DNA of 64,000 nt, taken from assembly GCF_963662255.1 (NCBI RefSeq), contig NC_085046.1, positions 52,422,570 through 52,486,569 of the forward strand. Reading direction: 5' to 3'. The translations under genes were made by a program, and so were the position numbers. This DNA is from Cinclus cinclus (Eukaryota > Chordata > Aves > Passeriformes > Cinclidae). Shown here one piece after another: positions 25,694 through 39,559 of this stretch. The first letter of the stretch is position 1, and the number at the start of each line of letters is the position of its first letter. The notes below the pieces were generated by a model. That model ran no database searches. It was not told the DNA's origin and worked only from the letters and a program-made list of their open reading frames with translations.

Positions 25694-27852
25694 CATGTCA
25701 AATCCAGCTTCACATCTTCACTGCAGACTCAAGAAAAGAGGAAGAAAAGACAAGGAGGAGAAATCCTTCTTTGAAAAACTAAATGTTTTGAAATACTAGC
25801 AAACCTAACAAGAAAAGTGTCAAAAATTGAGGTCATTTTTAAACCATCAACATTAACTAATAATTCACACAATGCTTTCTGAGATGCCGCTTCTTTTAAC
25901 AATGTTCTCAGAATCCCCATAGTTTAGGGCTTCAGAGTGTTGAACAACAAATGTGCAAAATCCTGGATTCATTTTTAAACTATCTAGATACCAAAAAGCC
26001 TTGCTCAAGAATGTTTCCAAGTCAATTAATTTCAAGAAGTACAGAAGGAAGGAAAAAATTAGCAACTGCAAAAGCTGCGTAAAATGCATGTGTTTTAATA
26101 ATAAGATAAATTAATCAATGACTCATGACATACGTACATGGTCAGATTAAGCCCTAGAAGAGATTAAGGAACTGCAGTTCGTTCTAAAGAAAACAACTAA
26201 AAAAAAATAATAATAAAAAAAACTTTACTTTTTTAAAGTGAATAGTAGATAGAAAACCTTGCATTCATTTCCCTATGCTTTAGAATTCCAATTCTTATTT
26301 TTCCTGTATTCTTTAAATGAAAAGAAGGAGAAGTTACAACAAAAAGTCACCAGTAAATAACTTCATGGGGTATCTTAAATCATCCCCATAGCCAAATACT
26401 AAGCATTCAGACTCCCTGAGCAAAACCCAATTGACACAAACTCTGCTTTAGCCCATTCAAACAAATTTCAAGCAGAGTTTCTCTGATCTGCGTGCACAGT
26501 CATCCTGCTTTAAAATTAAAGCTATCTCTGAATTTAGTAAGTAAAGTAAGTTCGCCTGGCTCATGAAACTATTTGAATTACTGATAATAAAATGTCAGAA
26601 TAAGGAAACATATAAATTAATTGTTCAAAGACCCATCATAACGAGCAATGCCTTCATGAGTTAATAATAGATCTTGTCAAATAAAAAACCTATTATGCCT
26701 TATGCAAGATATATTGCATCTCCAAATTATAACAGTTCTCCACACTTGATGGCTCTGAGGATTTGCAGATTTTATAATACATGAGAAAAATCATTTGGTA
26801 TTCTATAAACACATTTTGAGTACAAACTAGGACTACAAATTTAAAATTCAATAAATTATTTTTCCCTGAAAGAAGGGGAAATAAGCACTAAAAACATTAA
26901 GAAACATCTTCTTCCCCAAGCTGATGGACTCCAGGAAAAAAAAAAAAAAAGCCCCACAAACTCTTGATGAAAGTTTTACAGTAACGAAAACTTTGCAAAT
27001 CCAACAGTCCAAATGATTTGTCTGAGAAAAACATTATAGATATAAAAATGCCTGAAACTCACCCTGCTATACCTCCACACAGGACACTCTACTCTAAAAT
27101 CTTTAGAGCACCACGTTTTCTTATTTGCAAAGGGTATTTCAACATACTTTTCACAAAACTAGATATTTAATCAACACTTCTATACTTTGTGTTAGCTCAC
27201 AGGCAGAAAACCTGCCCCATATCTGACAAATCAAGTTGTGAGGCATGTAACACTATTTTCAGAGTGCCAGCAAGAAACAAACGGAACATGGCAGAGAAGT
27301 TTTACTGTATAAAACAAGGAGGAGGTCTGGTAGAAGTCTTCCACAACTACACAATGATAAAATAACTTTTAGTAAAGAACATGTCTTTTAGATGGAATGA
27401 CATTCATCCATATAAAATATATTTTAGATGAGAATAAATTTTAAGGTTCATAGATTCGGCCCACAAAAGGTCTTTTAAAAATACATCTTGAAAATACATT
27501 AATATCTTACACTGCTCTTGCTCTCTGAAAACAGCTGGGATCTAACATTCACCTTGACTGGGATAGACTGAAGCCCCAGAAAACATCTGTACTAAGACAA
27601 CCTGATTCAGTGAGATGTTACAACTTAAATCCTGTTTCTTTCTCACACATCTACTTTCTCACTGTAAACAGTTATCTAGACTTCACATCCCTAAATATTT
27701 TTTTTTTCCCTGCACACACAATATAGGAAAAAACAGACCATAAACCTATGGTAATTTCATTTTAACCATATAATGAATCAATCAGAGTTTATGCTGTATA
27801 TCGGATCCCACTTTCTTCCTATCTCATGAATTTGAGGAAAAGCTCCTTTTAC
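25694..27852. other. Unannotated AT-rich stretch with A-runs
   Basis: Very AT-rich. It includes A-rich simple sequence at about 26196-26222 and an uninterrupted A-run of about 15 at 26936-26950. No gene or known repeat was seen. Confidence 0.5.
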
Positions 27853-28226
27853 TTTTGAGGACAGGTTGAGGAAGCTGAGCTTGTTCAGCCTTGAGAAGAG
27901 ACAATTGTGAGGGGACCTTATCAATTTCTCTAAGTATCTGAAGGGAGAGTGCCGAGAGAATGGGGCCAGACACTTCTGGCCAAGCAACAGGGCAACAACA
28001 GACAATGGGCAGAAACTGATGCACAGGAAATTACAGCTGAACACAAGTAAGAACTTCACTGTGTGACTGAGCACTGGAACAGACTGCCCAGAGAGGTTGT
28101 GGAGTCTCCTTCCCTGGAAATACTCAACAGTTGTCTGGACACAATCCAGACTAACATGCTCTAGGGGGACAGGGGACCCTGTCTAGGCAGGAAGGTTGGA
28201 CTAGATGACCTCCAGTGATTCTGTTA
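27853..28226 (+). mobile_element. CR1 LINE 3' end (sense)
   Basis: This is sense CR1. It begins in late ORF2 (GAGCTTGTTCAGCCTTGAGA, then AGGGGACCTTATCAATTTCT), runs through the 3' UTR (CTGGAACAGACTGCCCAGAG; GGAAGGTTGGACTAGATGAC) and ends in a single short GATTCTGTTA unit of the CR1 terminal repeat. It is 5'-truncated and inactive. The minus-strand frames across it are shadows. Confidence 0.93.
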
Positions 28227-29130
28227 TTTGGCTACAAATGCATAAGGTATTGGGGAAAAGGAGATTCTGTTCATCTGGAGTGTTTCTTCTACTTGGGTAC
28301 AATCTAAATAATATAGAAAATATTCGAGGTAACGATACCAAATACTCCTTCTAGCTGGCAACTGCTGCATAGACACCAGCTGGCACACTGTGCACCTGGC
28401 CAGTTGATTAACTTTCCAGATCTTGCAACAGTCCCCAGGGAGAGGAAAAAAAAGCACAAATTATTTTTTTATTCCCTTGACAACAAATTTATGCAGCCTG
28501 CCTCAGAAGCTGCGAAGTCTAGACAAAGAAGAATAAGTCTGGACTACAATCTCTCTTGCAGGCATTTACTCTGATGAGAGTTCTTCAGAAGCACCTGGAG
28601 TGGGACAAATCCAAAAATCAACATCAAGATACTGGTTAGAGGAAGTAAAAAGAAGTAGATTCATCAAGAAAAAACACCTCAAACTAATTTTATTTTCTTC
28701 TGCAGCAAAGTAACAGTTTTTGTGGCTCGGGAAAGAGCACAAATACTTTATATCTTGACCATACTTAAATTTTTTAATATACTTTCACATTTTTTTAAAA
28801 AATCTTTTTTAAACATTTTTTCAAGAAAGTTTGGAAAACATGATCTAGATAAAGTTCATTCAGGCTGGATTCAGCAGTTATCACTGGTTCTACATGACTG
28901 ATTGGTACAGACCTAGACGAATTCCATGCGCTAGTCCTGCTACATCTCTAAGTGGATGACAAGAAAAGAGTCAACTTATTAAATCTGTAGACCAAACAGA
29001 ACAAAGAGACCAGAAGTGTGAGGGACAGGATTCAAATCCAGTATTACTGGGGCAAAGTATTAAAAATGAAAAAAAGGGGAAAGAAACACAGCTGCACACA
29101 CTGCATAAATACAGTAAGGAGAATGTCGAG
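28227..29130. other. Unannotated sequence
   Basis: AT-rich, no recognised feature. The open frames 28224-28457 and 28971-29183 have no identifiable domain. 29131-29135 (CCAGG) is the left target duplication of the next LTR. Confidence 0.5.
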
Positions 29131-29135
29131 CCAGG

Positions 29136-29726
29136 TGTTGTGATGTAGCCCCACTGTGCAAGCCCTGTGCAGCTCTCAGTCACTCCCCCTCAGTGGGATC
29201 AGAGAGAGAATCAGAAGAGTAGAAGATAGAAAAATGGGTAAAAATAAAGACAAGTTGAACAGAGAAAGCAGAAGCTGCGTTCACAAGAGCAGAGCAAAGA
29301 AAATTAATTCACTGTTTCCCATGGGCATGCTGGTGTTCAGCCATCTCCAGGAGAGCAGGGCCTGACCCATCAGGCGGAACAATTACCTGGGAAGACAAAC
29401 GCCATGACACTGAAAGTCCACCCCATCCTTCTTCTTTTCCCAGCTTCACATGCTGAGCATGATGCCATATAGCATGGGATATTCCTGTGCTCACTTGGGA
29501 TCAGCTGTCCTGGCTGTGTCCCTTTCCAACTCCTTGTGCACATCCAGTATCCTCACAGCTGGGGTGGTACAAGAAACAGAAAAAGCCTTGAGGCTGTGCA
29601 GGGCCTGCCCAGCAGTAACTGAAACATCTCTGTACTATCAACAACGTTTTCACCAAAAATCCCAAATACAGCCCCATGCCAACTATTATGAAAGAAATTA
29701 GCTCCACCCCAGCCAAAACCAGCACA
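29136..29726 (-). mobile_element. Solo LTR of an avian endogenous retrovirus
   Basis: A 591-bp element whose plus strand starts TGTTGTGATGTAGCCCC and ends AGCCAAAACCAGCACA. On the minus strand it therefore begins TGTGCTGGTTTTGGCTGGGG, the well-known start of a widespread avian LTR. Internal words also match that family from memory: CCATGGGCATGCTGGTGTTCA, GGGAAGACAAACGCCATGAC and TGCTGAGCATGATGCCATAT (plus strand). Identical 5-bp duplications flank it (CCAGG at 29131-29135 and 29727-29731). No internal retroviral sequence adjoins it, so it is a solo LTR. Remaining CpGs and intact duplications suggest moderate age. Overlapping open frames (29156-29774) are not genes. Confidence 0.92.
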
Positions 29727-29731
29727 CCAGG

Positions 29732-32700
29732 TAAGAGTACTCAGAGAGAATCCATTGGTAAGAAGGCATGACAATTTGAGCAGGAGCCAGAATCAAGCTA
29801 TTGGGCACAAGGCAAACAATAGGCTGGAGCACATAAACTCGACTGTGCCCCACAGAACACATGGACTTGTCCTTCCACTTTACTGAGCATCAGTAAAGCT
29901 TCAGCTGCAGTACTACATCCTCGCCTGTGCTGCATTTGAAGAAACAAATGAGCCAACTGGAGCAGGTCCAAAGAACCATGTGAAAGCAAAATTCAGCAAA
30001 ACACAACCCATAAAGATACACATATAGCTGGGACTAGCTAGCAAAAATGTGGAAAAAAGATGGAAGATGGAGTGGGAAGAACGGTGCAAGCGACACCATT
30101 CAGTATGTAAGATGCTTCCGTGAAGAAAAAGAGTGTTTTTTTCTTGTGCGCAGAGTGGGTGGGACTGATTACACCACATCTCAGAGTCAGCTCAGACATT
30201 ATTAAAAACTTCCCAACAATTAAGAGAACAGAACAGGTGTGATATTGTAAATGCAAAGTAAATGAAGCAGCTCTTAAAAACTGCTGTTACTTTGGAGGAA
30301 AAGACAGTGAGAGAGGTACTGTATCTGTAAGCAAAGTTTTTCGTCCTCTTTCGTAAAGGGTGGCTTGGAAATGGTCACTACTCCATTTTATCAAGTAGCT
30401 ACTTTAAACATCATTTCTAACTGATAAATAAAAGCCAGATAAAATGATTGCTTGTGATGAAAATCTTCTTTCTTGCAACTGAAGAATTACACATGACAAC
30501 GGAATAATTGAATATGGCAATGTACTTCTTTTTCAGCTGGCATTTTCTATTATTTGCATACTTTTAGTAAGACACAACAAGATATGACAGTTGATCCAAT
30601 TTCTTGTCAAATTCTCTTTGTATTTTCATCTGCAATAAATGACAAATGGGGCAAAAGCAATGACAGGTACTCTCCTCACCATATGAGGAGGGGGAGAAAA
30701 ATTGCATACACAAGTGATCCATTAGGTTAATGCAGAAGAGATTATGGAAGCAGTAGTCACTCAAGAGCAAAGGGATAAATGATGTTCTCACAAGCCATTA
30801 CACTAATGGTGAGAGCAAGGGAATGCCTCTGTAACTGCCAGAGAGCAGGCTGAGAGAGACCTCAGGGATTCAGACATTGCACGGGGCAAAGGAGAAACCA
30901 CTCAGCCCTGGCAGAGGGATGACTGCTGACTTACCGAATCATGTGTTATTACAGACATCAGACCCATCCTTGCAGCCTTTACTTGTTAAATGTCAGTCCC
31001 TGGTTTGTTCAAGACCCCATGAGTCAAAAGTATTTCAAAAGCATTGCCTAGGGGAGTAAAGGATCAAGTGTTAAATTCCCTATATTCCCACCTCTTCAGT
31101 TCATTTGCTATTTCCAGTTTCCCAATTCAATCCTCATCTGCGAATCCAGAGACAATCCTCATGTGTAGATCCAAGAGCAGAACACAGATGCACTCTTCCT
31201 AATGCACAGCTCTGAGCTTTACAAAACCTGGTCACACCAAGGGAAGAAGTGAGCCACTTCCTTTTCTTGCCTCTAGTAGACCTGGCCCAAGAGAGCAACC
31301 TTTTGCTGCTCCCTTAAAATCTTCTATCCCACATATGTCTCCACCCCTCAGCTGACCTTCCACCAACCATGTCATGGCCCTTCCATCTCCAGGGCCCAGC
31401 TATCCAAACTGCTTGTGGCCAAGCATGCATGAAAAATTAAGCACTTTGATTTAAAGCAACCCAAATCCGCTGAAGCTTCATGAACTCACCCATTATGCTC
31501 CAGGTACAACTCCACAGGAGGCTGGCACAGCTGATGCCATGCTCCCTTTTGGACAGTGAAGGTTGGAAATGGTATCGCTGAACTGCAGGTGACTCATTAG
31601 TATGAAGTCTAAGTGAGGCATAGCAGAGACACTCATGTGGTCATGTGCCTCCACCAGCCTGGATTCCCAGAACCAGGGAGCCACTTCACAGACTCGATGT
31701 GCCCCTGCAGTGCTGACCTCCATCAATCACATAGTCAAACACTGCTTTCAGACACTTTGGTGTGCTACATATCTTACAGGCTTGGTACACTGCACAAGCT
31801 CTTACCAGTGGGCACACACTGCTAACAAATGTCTCCCTCATCTGTTGGCTTTTTGGCAGTCAACAATAGGTCACTCTTAATGTAATTTCATTTCCTTAAT
31901 TAAATCTTCCCTGAGGTATCATCACAGACTATTATTTCCCTTTGATTATTTAATATTTCAGAATAGAGACAGTCTCACCCTGCTTTCATGGGCTAGAAAG
32001 TTTCTCCCTTGATTAACCCCCAGAGAGGATGACAGGATTTTTCTTTTTAAGTAAGCAACATTCATGTTTATTAAATAAACAACATCTAAAAGGCCATATA
32101 ACAAGGCTTGTAAGAATGTAAGAGAAAAAGAGAAGCATAGCCAAGTCAAAAACACCCCAAATGAAAAAAAAAACAAACCCCTGTAGTTTCTTGCCATCTC
32201 AAACTTGCAATTTGTTTGCAACCAGACAGAAAGATCCCCAAACCCAACTGCCTTCTAGTGAGAGCAGCGCTTTTGGGAATTTAATAAAAACCAAGGCTTT
32301 TCCTAATGTTTGTAGTATCTGTAGTCACAGGGTCAAGGAAAAAAAATCTCAGCTTTCCAGCAGTACAACTCCAACCTACACACACTGAAAGTCTTGAACC
32401 CTATAAGCACCCTGATCTCATAGGAGAAAGTCTTGACATCAAAAGCCTTGAAAATTCCTCCATTGGCAGGGAGTCCAACTCCTGAGTTTTCAACACTTAT
32501 AGACAGAATTATTGTCTGGATATGCAATTACCCTTTGCACTCTCCGGAAGTACATTGCTCTACATAGTTATGTGCAGGTGATTATGAATCAACCATTACA
32601 GCTCATGACACCTTCCACTAAGCATAATGACATTCAGCCCCTCTGTTAAAGCACAACTAAACCCTCCAGGGAGACAGACAAACGATGTGAGCAACACACA

Positions 32701-34540
32701 CTTCAAGGAAATGCTAATATGAATTACCAGAGAAATAGTGACCAGAAATTCCAGTCTTATATTGACACAAACAACACTACAGTAGATGTGAGGTGAGATT
32801 TACCTCATCCAGCTTTAGCTGTTTTGCTTAAATTTACATTGAGGCTTCCTTGAGAGAGACACAGGAAATGAAAACTTATCTTTAAAAAGAGAATGGTTCC
32901 TCCCAGGCCCCTCTCCCCACTACAAAGAACCCAGTTATTCCACTGACACAAAAGGGCTCAATTCTAAATAGCTAAAGTAAGGTGAGATATATTTAATACG
33001 GCAGTGGGAGAAAGATCCCCAGAGCACCCCCCAAAACGAACAGGAATAACCAGGACTCCCTAAGAGCCACAATGATCCCAATAAGTGACTTGTGCATGAC
33101 AATCCCAAGCAGAACTCATTGAGGTCTTCTGCATTTTGGAAGATTTAAATATTTCACCTGCTAATAAGTCAAAGTCAAAAATGTCAGAAACATCAGAAGC
33201 GAGTGTCTCACAAATGGCCACAATCAGACACAATTCTGTGAAACACAAGGTGTAGCCCTGAACAGTAAATCATCCATATGATGTTACAGGGGCAGACACT
33301 GGATAAGATGAACACATAGCAGCAGTTCACAGATATTATTGCAATGGACATTTTGTAGCAGCAAAGGGAAGGATCTGAAGGAAGAAAGTAACTAACTACA
33401 CTGGCAGGCTCTTACCACTGGCTCAATGAGTAGAGAAAACAGCTTGAAGTGAGTTGCCAGACTTTGTTCCAAAAACAAAGTACTTCAGTCATGTTAATCT
33501 AGCAAAAGAAGAGGCAGAGGGCACAAGAATGTGAATTTAAGAATAAGTAGTATATAGTAGATCCACAAAGACAAAAATAAGATTAGTAGACCAAAAATTG
33601 ACCTGAGATTCAAATAAAATAAAACAAAGGAGAAAAATGCCCTCACAGCAGAGTTTTAACTTGCATAAAGCTGATAACATTAAGATTACCATACAAAAGG
33701 AGAAAAATTATCAAATCATGGACAAAGATTTATGTGAAAAGACAAACAGAAAATTACATTCCACAATAATGCAAGAAAAGAGGTAAATTTGGTCTAATTA
33801 AAAAATAAATAAATAAAAATCAAATACTACAACTAAGTCCCTGACGAAAATAGGGGGGAAAGGCATGAGAGGGGAGAGAGAAGGGAGAGAGGTCATCACA
33901 AAAAAGCAGTAGGAATCAGATTCACAACATCCTAAGGGAAATGATTCTTAATGCAACAGCTAGTTGAGCTGTGAAATTTGTTTTCAGATACAATGGAGGT
34001 ACAGATAGGCTCAAAGGACAGCAGAGGAGATTTCATGAAGCAGATCTCTGTTGAAAGGTACTAAATCCACAGAAATACAAGCAGTTGAAGTTTCTGAGCA
34101 GCAAATGGTTGGGGTAAGGTTAAAGAACTAATACAGAAAAATGTTTTTTCTCACAGCAGACAAAAATCCCTGCAGAACACCATCTCCATTGCCTTAGAAA
34201 GTCTAGACCAAAGATTTTTACCCTTGGGCCTTCACATCTGTTCACAGTCCACCCAGGTGATGACGATCACGAACACTTTAAGCCAGCAAAAACTGACACT
34301 TCCACAAGGAGAAACACCTTGCCTTCCTCCCCCTTCTTAAACCCACTCTTTGCTGGGTGTTTGCTTGCATTGCCATAAGCCTTCACGGAACAAACAGCCA
34401 AGCAGACCTGACTCTAGGTTAAAAGCACACAGCTAAAATAACTGGTTACTTCTAACCCAGGTCACTTCCCTGACACAGCCCTCCATGCAGGCACACAAAT
34501 GCATGTCCTGACCCAAGGGAATGACTAACATGCAGAAAAG
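29732..34540. other. Long unannotated stretch
   Basis: No gene recognised. An A/T-rich tetranucleotide patch (AAAT-like) lies at about 33800-33823 and a purine-only GA-rich patch at about 33852-33891. A minus-strand donor GTAAGT near 30.93 kb follows an open 11-codon stretch beginning with ATG, without a matching downstream exon. Confidence 0.45.
33800..33823. repeat. (AAAT)n microsatellite, imperfect
   Basis: Short imperfect run of AAAT units in AT-rich DNA. Confidence 0.75.
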
Positions 34541-34735
34541 AGTGGCTAGAGAAGCTGAAGGATGCACTGGGATTATTTAGCCTGGAGAAAGAAAGGCTCA
34601 AAGGAGATCTTATCAATGTGCATAAATAGCTGGTGGGATGGACTGAGGCAGACTGAGCAAGGCATCTCTCAGTGGTGACCAGTGATACGACCAGAGGCAA
34701 TGGGCACAGACTGAAATACAGAAAATTCCCATTAA
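34541..34735 (+). mobile_element. Short CR1 fragment (sense)
   Basis: It carries diverged late-ORF2 and 3' UTR words of CR1 in sense orientation: GGATTATTTAGCCTGGAGAA, GGAGATCTTATCAATGTGCA and AGGCAATGGGCACAGACTGA. Both ends are incomplete and an A-run follows at 34736-34746, so this is an internally cut remnant. The minus-strand frame 34452-34700 is a shadow of it. Confidence 0.8.
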
Positions 34736-34746
34736 GAAAAAAAAAA

Positions 34747-37700
34747 CATTAACTAAGAAATAAAAAAGCCTGAAACAACTGCGAGGCCTGAAGAGTGCAG
34801 GCTACATAGGTAAGTGGATGGCAGGTTTGACATAATATTTCTATGGGAAATCACATCCTTGCTAGAAGAGCATTTAGTACCTGAAAATTTTGGGTCGATA
34901 AACTGAAAATGGCTAACTATTTGTGGCAGAGCATAACAAGGATCTATAAAATATTCTGATTTTCGTCCATGGACAGCAGAATACCCCCAAGAAAAGGGAA
35001 AGAACTTTTCAAAACATTTTTTTCTACATATATACTATGTTATCCATACTCAGCCTTAGAAAAAGTCAGAAAAAGACTAAGTACAGTGATAAAGCTTCTG
35101 CTTTTGTTTCATCTGTCAATGGACTAAAAGTTTGACACCTCCAAGTTCTGTCCAGCTAACAGAGCACTTCAAGATTAGTTCTGCCTCCTGCTATGTAAGT
35201 ACCTTGACCAGGGAACCAGTGGCGCAGCAGAGAGATTCTCCAATCCACCATCCAGCAGAAGAGGTGCCAGGCCGGTGGAAGACTGAAAGGTAATTGTACA
35301 CACAAGATGCAAGGCAAGTGCTACCAAACAGGCACAAGAAATTTGTGAACTAAACAGAATCAGAGATAAGCTCAAGATATTAAAAAAATCCATTAACTGT
35401 CTCTTTCTCCATCTTAGGAGACAACAAATTGCTGCTGTTGAGCAGCATGCTCTGAACAAGGAACTGCTCAACTGTCAAACAAATGCCACTGTCACACCAA
35501 AGAAATACATTTTCCACATTCATGTTTTGCTAGACTAAACAACTGGAGGATGGTCTTCAACATACCAGAGCAACCCACAAGGCAAAGAGTGAAGGTCTTT
35601 GAAGGAACAAGACAAATCACCACAAAAGTCTAAGACTTTAATTGAAGCCATCATTTTTCTGTCCATTGGACTAATAATTGGTTTGACTGCCACAACAGAA
35701 GGGAAGCCAAAATGGGACATTTGTCTCCTTGATGAAGACCACTTTTGAACAATCTGGTGAGAGAGTTTGCCTTTGCTATACCCTAAGACAGCCCCACTGT
35801 GTCAACATACAGGCCATTTTGCAAATAAAAATAAGGTCCCAATACCACTGAAACCAAGAGGGCCCAAACAGTAGCACTATACTTAATCTGCACCAGATGC
35901 CTGAAAGCCCAAACACAAGCTCAAACAGCTATTAAAAAAGGTGTTTGTGAGGTGGAACAAAGTAGACATAATGAGAAGAAAAAAAACAAACCTGCTACTA
36001 GCAATGTCAGGAGGGAAAAAAAAAAAGAAACTCACTAGAATAACATTTGAATCTTAACCGGGAAAATTGAATTCTAAAAGGGAACAGGGACCCCCTTCAA
36101 AGTGATCTTGTCAAGCCAAAAAGGAACTGTCTATCTCTAGGAGATGGGTTTCCCTCACTGATGTGTTTTTGTTTTCCAGTGCACAAGCCTTAGAAAACTG
36201 CAAACTGAGAAATCTGTGTGGTCTCTGTCCCACATAAATATGCAGTGAATATTTCCAAAGTTATTTTAAGACCTCATGGGCCAAATACACCCCTAGTGCA
36301 AGATCAGTGCCTTAAATGAACTTGGCATAAGCAGAGAGATGGGCCCCAGGCTTCCATGAAGTAAATACAATAGTACAGCACTTTAATGATGTGTGCTGGA
36401 GATGGAAGATAATGTTTAAGAAAGGACTGTATTAAGAAATGGTAGAGTAGGTCAAGTCTCACTCTCTGCACTGCGGGAAATCGAAGCATTTTGAAGTTTT
36501 CTTTACAGCTGAAACAGAACAACAACCACCACCTTGCCACACCTCCATGTCTGATCTCTCCCAACTGGATCTGATCATTAAACACGACTGCAGGGCTCCA
36601 GATCCTCTGAACAGTTGCCAGCTGCAGTACAAACACATTCACATGTGGAACATTTTGATTCTGTTTAAAACAGCAATTTTTTTTTGACAGAAAACTGTTC
36701 CACTGGCAAATTTTCATGCAGCTTCACTACTTAATATGCCTCCCCTCCTCCCACACATGCATGCTTCAGAACTACTGCAAGAAGATAATTATACTGCATG
36801 TTCACAATGTATTGGATTTGCTCCTGTCAGGTCACCTGTGTTCACTGGGAGTGAGAGACTCCACAGAAAAGAGTCATCAAAACAAGGGTGATGCAACGTC
36901 TACACATAAATAACACCTATTCCCCAAAAATGCCTGCAAATAAAAATGCATGGCATTCTGGGGGGATGGGTGGTGTTTAAGATGCTTGGTAGCCTCATGG
37001 TAGCTCACGTGGTAACAAACTCAGCTCTTTACTCAAGCAGCTATCTTTCAGAAAAGGAGCATTATAATTATATCACCAATCTTGATCAACAACTCATTAC
37101 TTGCTTGTGATTTGTGGGGGTCACTAGTTTCCAGCAAATAGTTCACCAGTTCTGCACAGATCTGAGTACTACTTGTATCTCCATCTCTTCCCTGTGACTC
37201 AGCATTCAGCAGGGCTGCCAAGGGCTGGTCCAAGCTCCTGAACCACACCTGAAGCTGGGCAAGCACAGCAAGACAGCACTGCAGGGACGTGAACTACAGC
37301 AAGAGGAGGAACATCAGAACTGGTAAGCAGTCTATGAAAAAGTCTTGTCAACGCCAGCCCTCTGTGCTCTAAAACAGGACTTTTTTTTTCTCCACAGCAA
37401 TTACATAAAAATGGTTCATTATGCAGAAGACTTGCTACCTCCAGCAGATGCAGAATTGCCTGCTGACTTCGGCTGAAGAAGTTTTTTACCTCCTGCTTCC
37501 TTTTAAACATGTGTGTGGGGGGAAACAAGCAAATGAACAAAAAAAAACCCCTTAAAAGCTCCTAGAGGGAACAAACTTTTTTTTATTCATTCATTATGAA
37601 CTGCAGTTTTAACTAGGTTCCTCTAATGAGAAATCCGCAATTGGCATGAAGTCCAGCTGAAACCTCTGCAGCTACAAAGTCTCCCTCCCACTCTACCATC

Positions 37701-39408
37701 TATCAGAATTCATGAACAGAGAATCAAGTAAAGTGGTTATGGAAAGACAATGGTTTTGGCTGAGTGGTGCATCTGGAAAGCATTTCTTAGTAATCTCTCA
37801 CCTTCATCTTTTCGCTCAAACTTAGAGGTGAGCCCAACAACTTTCTAGGCTCTGATTCAACATCCTCTGAGATTACCACATATGATATGCAGCTTATCAA
37901 AGCTCTGACTGAATTACATCAGTATCCTATTACATGGGAAATCATATTTGAAAGCTTTCATATTCACCAGGATTCCACTGAAAAACTACTGCATAAAATG
38001 AGCCAAATGAACAATCAAATTCCCACTGGATGCATCACTGAGGCATGAATAAAAACAGTTTAGAAAACTAAGACTGAACATAGATATTCTGGCCAGATCA
38101 AAAGAATGGGGCTAACACAAAATTTAGGCATTGAAGTTGAAAATGATACTCACTGCTACTCAGTCCTGCTCTCAGCATAAAAGAACTCAGGAATCTTGTG
38201 TTCTGCTCCTGTGCATCGCAGAAACACCAGTCCTGACAACCCACGTGCTACTCTGCATATAAAACATCAGAACCAGCTCCTGGCAAAGGCACACATAAAC
38301 TCCCCGTCTACCCATTAAAGCAGAATTATATTCCCTCTTGCTCTCGGGCTCAATGAATCTTCAAATCTTCCATGTAGAACATAACAACTTTGGCCAGATG
38401 CGTGTAAAGCATGTCCCATACTCACACACACTTAGCTCCCTGCCTGTTAGGACACATTCCTGGAAACACACAGATCTAGGTCCTAGATCTAAATCAGGTA
38501 CAAGAGAAATAGCAACTCCCTTTGTGGGGAGGGCAGCTCCTCCCTGAACACTACACTTTATCCGATACAGCAATTCTGGAGTTCCTGCTTTTGAGGACCT
38601 GCCACCCTTCAGGAACTGTTGACCAATTTTGCACTTAATCCAGGGCACAATGACACTGAGGGGGCAGAGATGCAGCAAGCTACTTGTGCCTTCATTACAC
38701 CAGGAATAAAAGCCCTGAGGACAGCAGAGCACTGCACATAAACTAGTCACATGCAGCCCACTCATGATAATCTGTCATGCCTCTCTTTTTGGTGCAGGAA
38801 ACATGGCTATAGTGTCCTGGATATAAGCTAGTAAGCTCACAATATGCCGTGTACACTTAGCAGCTTAGATCTTCATTAACTTAAGGCCCCCTTATCACTT
38901 TTCATTTCACCGTGTGGATGTCCCCTTGTGGTCATGACCCCCCATGTGGTCCCACAAGGATTATTTGGATTAGCAATGCTGCATTTATATCCTTTATGGT
39001 CCAGGTAGCTAAACTCAGATGAACTGGGTTTTCAGTAAGTTATTAGAAGGCCATCAGACTGATCTCCTGTCCATCTCTCAGACCTATTGTGAGAAGGTCA
39101 CAAGTCAGCCAAGCATATTATTCGCAATGACCCTTCCTGAGATGCCAGACGACGTGGTGTTAAATCAGACTCCTCAAACACCCTATTTTACATCTTCCCT
39201 TGCTAAGACAGCTTGACAGCCCATCTTATGCAAACCCCAAGCCTACTACCACTACCACCACTTACGCATCAGCTTTTCTAAGGTGCCTTGTCTCTCTAAG
39301 GTCAGTGGAACTCCCTCAGCAGGAAACATCACGCGTGCTCACACAGCGCTGGCAGAATTAGGTTGGGAAAAAATAGGTCAAACCAGGCATATATTTAACT
39401 TGGAGACC
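34747..39408. other. Unannotated stretch
   Basis: No certain gene. The 137-codon minus frame 36304-36717 is the longest here. A tract within it slightly resembles a ligand-gated channel phrase, but the flanking splice signals are weak and no other motif supports it. A purine-rich and coiled-coil-like plus frame near 35.3-35.5 kb is likewise unproven. Confidence 0.4.
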
Positions 39409-39410
39409 AA

Positions 39411-39559
39411 ACTTCAGAATTGTATTTTCTTAACAAATAATTCATACTTCAAACTTCATAATTCAAACTTCAGAATTGTATTTTCTTAACAAATAATTCA
39501 TACTTTAAACTTCATAATTCAAACTTCAGAATTGTATTTTCTTAACAAATAATTCATAC
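39411..39559. repeat. 56-bp minisatellite, 2.7 copies
   Basis: Unit starts ACTTCAGAATTGTATTTTCT. Copies begin at 39411, 39467 and 39523, exactly 56 bp apart. The third is cut after 37 bp. Copies 1 and 2 differ by very few bases (one is TACTTC versus TACTTT), so the duplication is recent compared with the surrounding repeats. It contains internal near-repeats of TTCAAACTTCA. Confidence 0.95.

Noticed and set aside
35175..35530. Possible transposon-derived or coiled-coil coding piece
   Set aside because: Frame changes are needed within 150 bp and no family motif could be named.
36304..36717. 137-codon minus frame with a phrase (IWSPAVVFN) faintly like a ligand-gated channel
   Set aside because: No Cys-loop or transmembrane segments fit, the acceptor and donor are weak, and the rest of the frame is unlike any channel.
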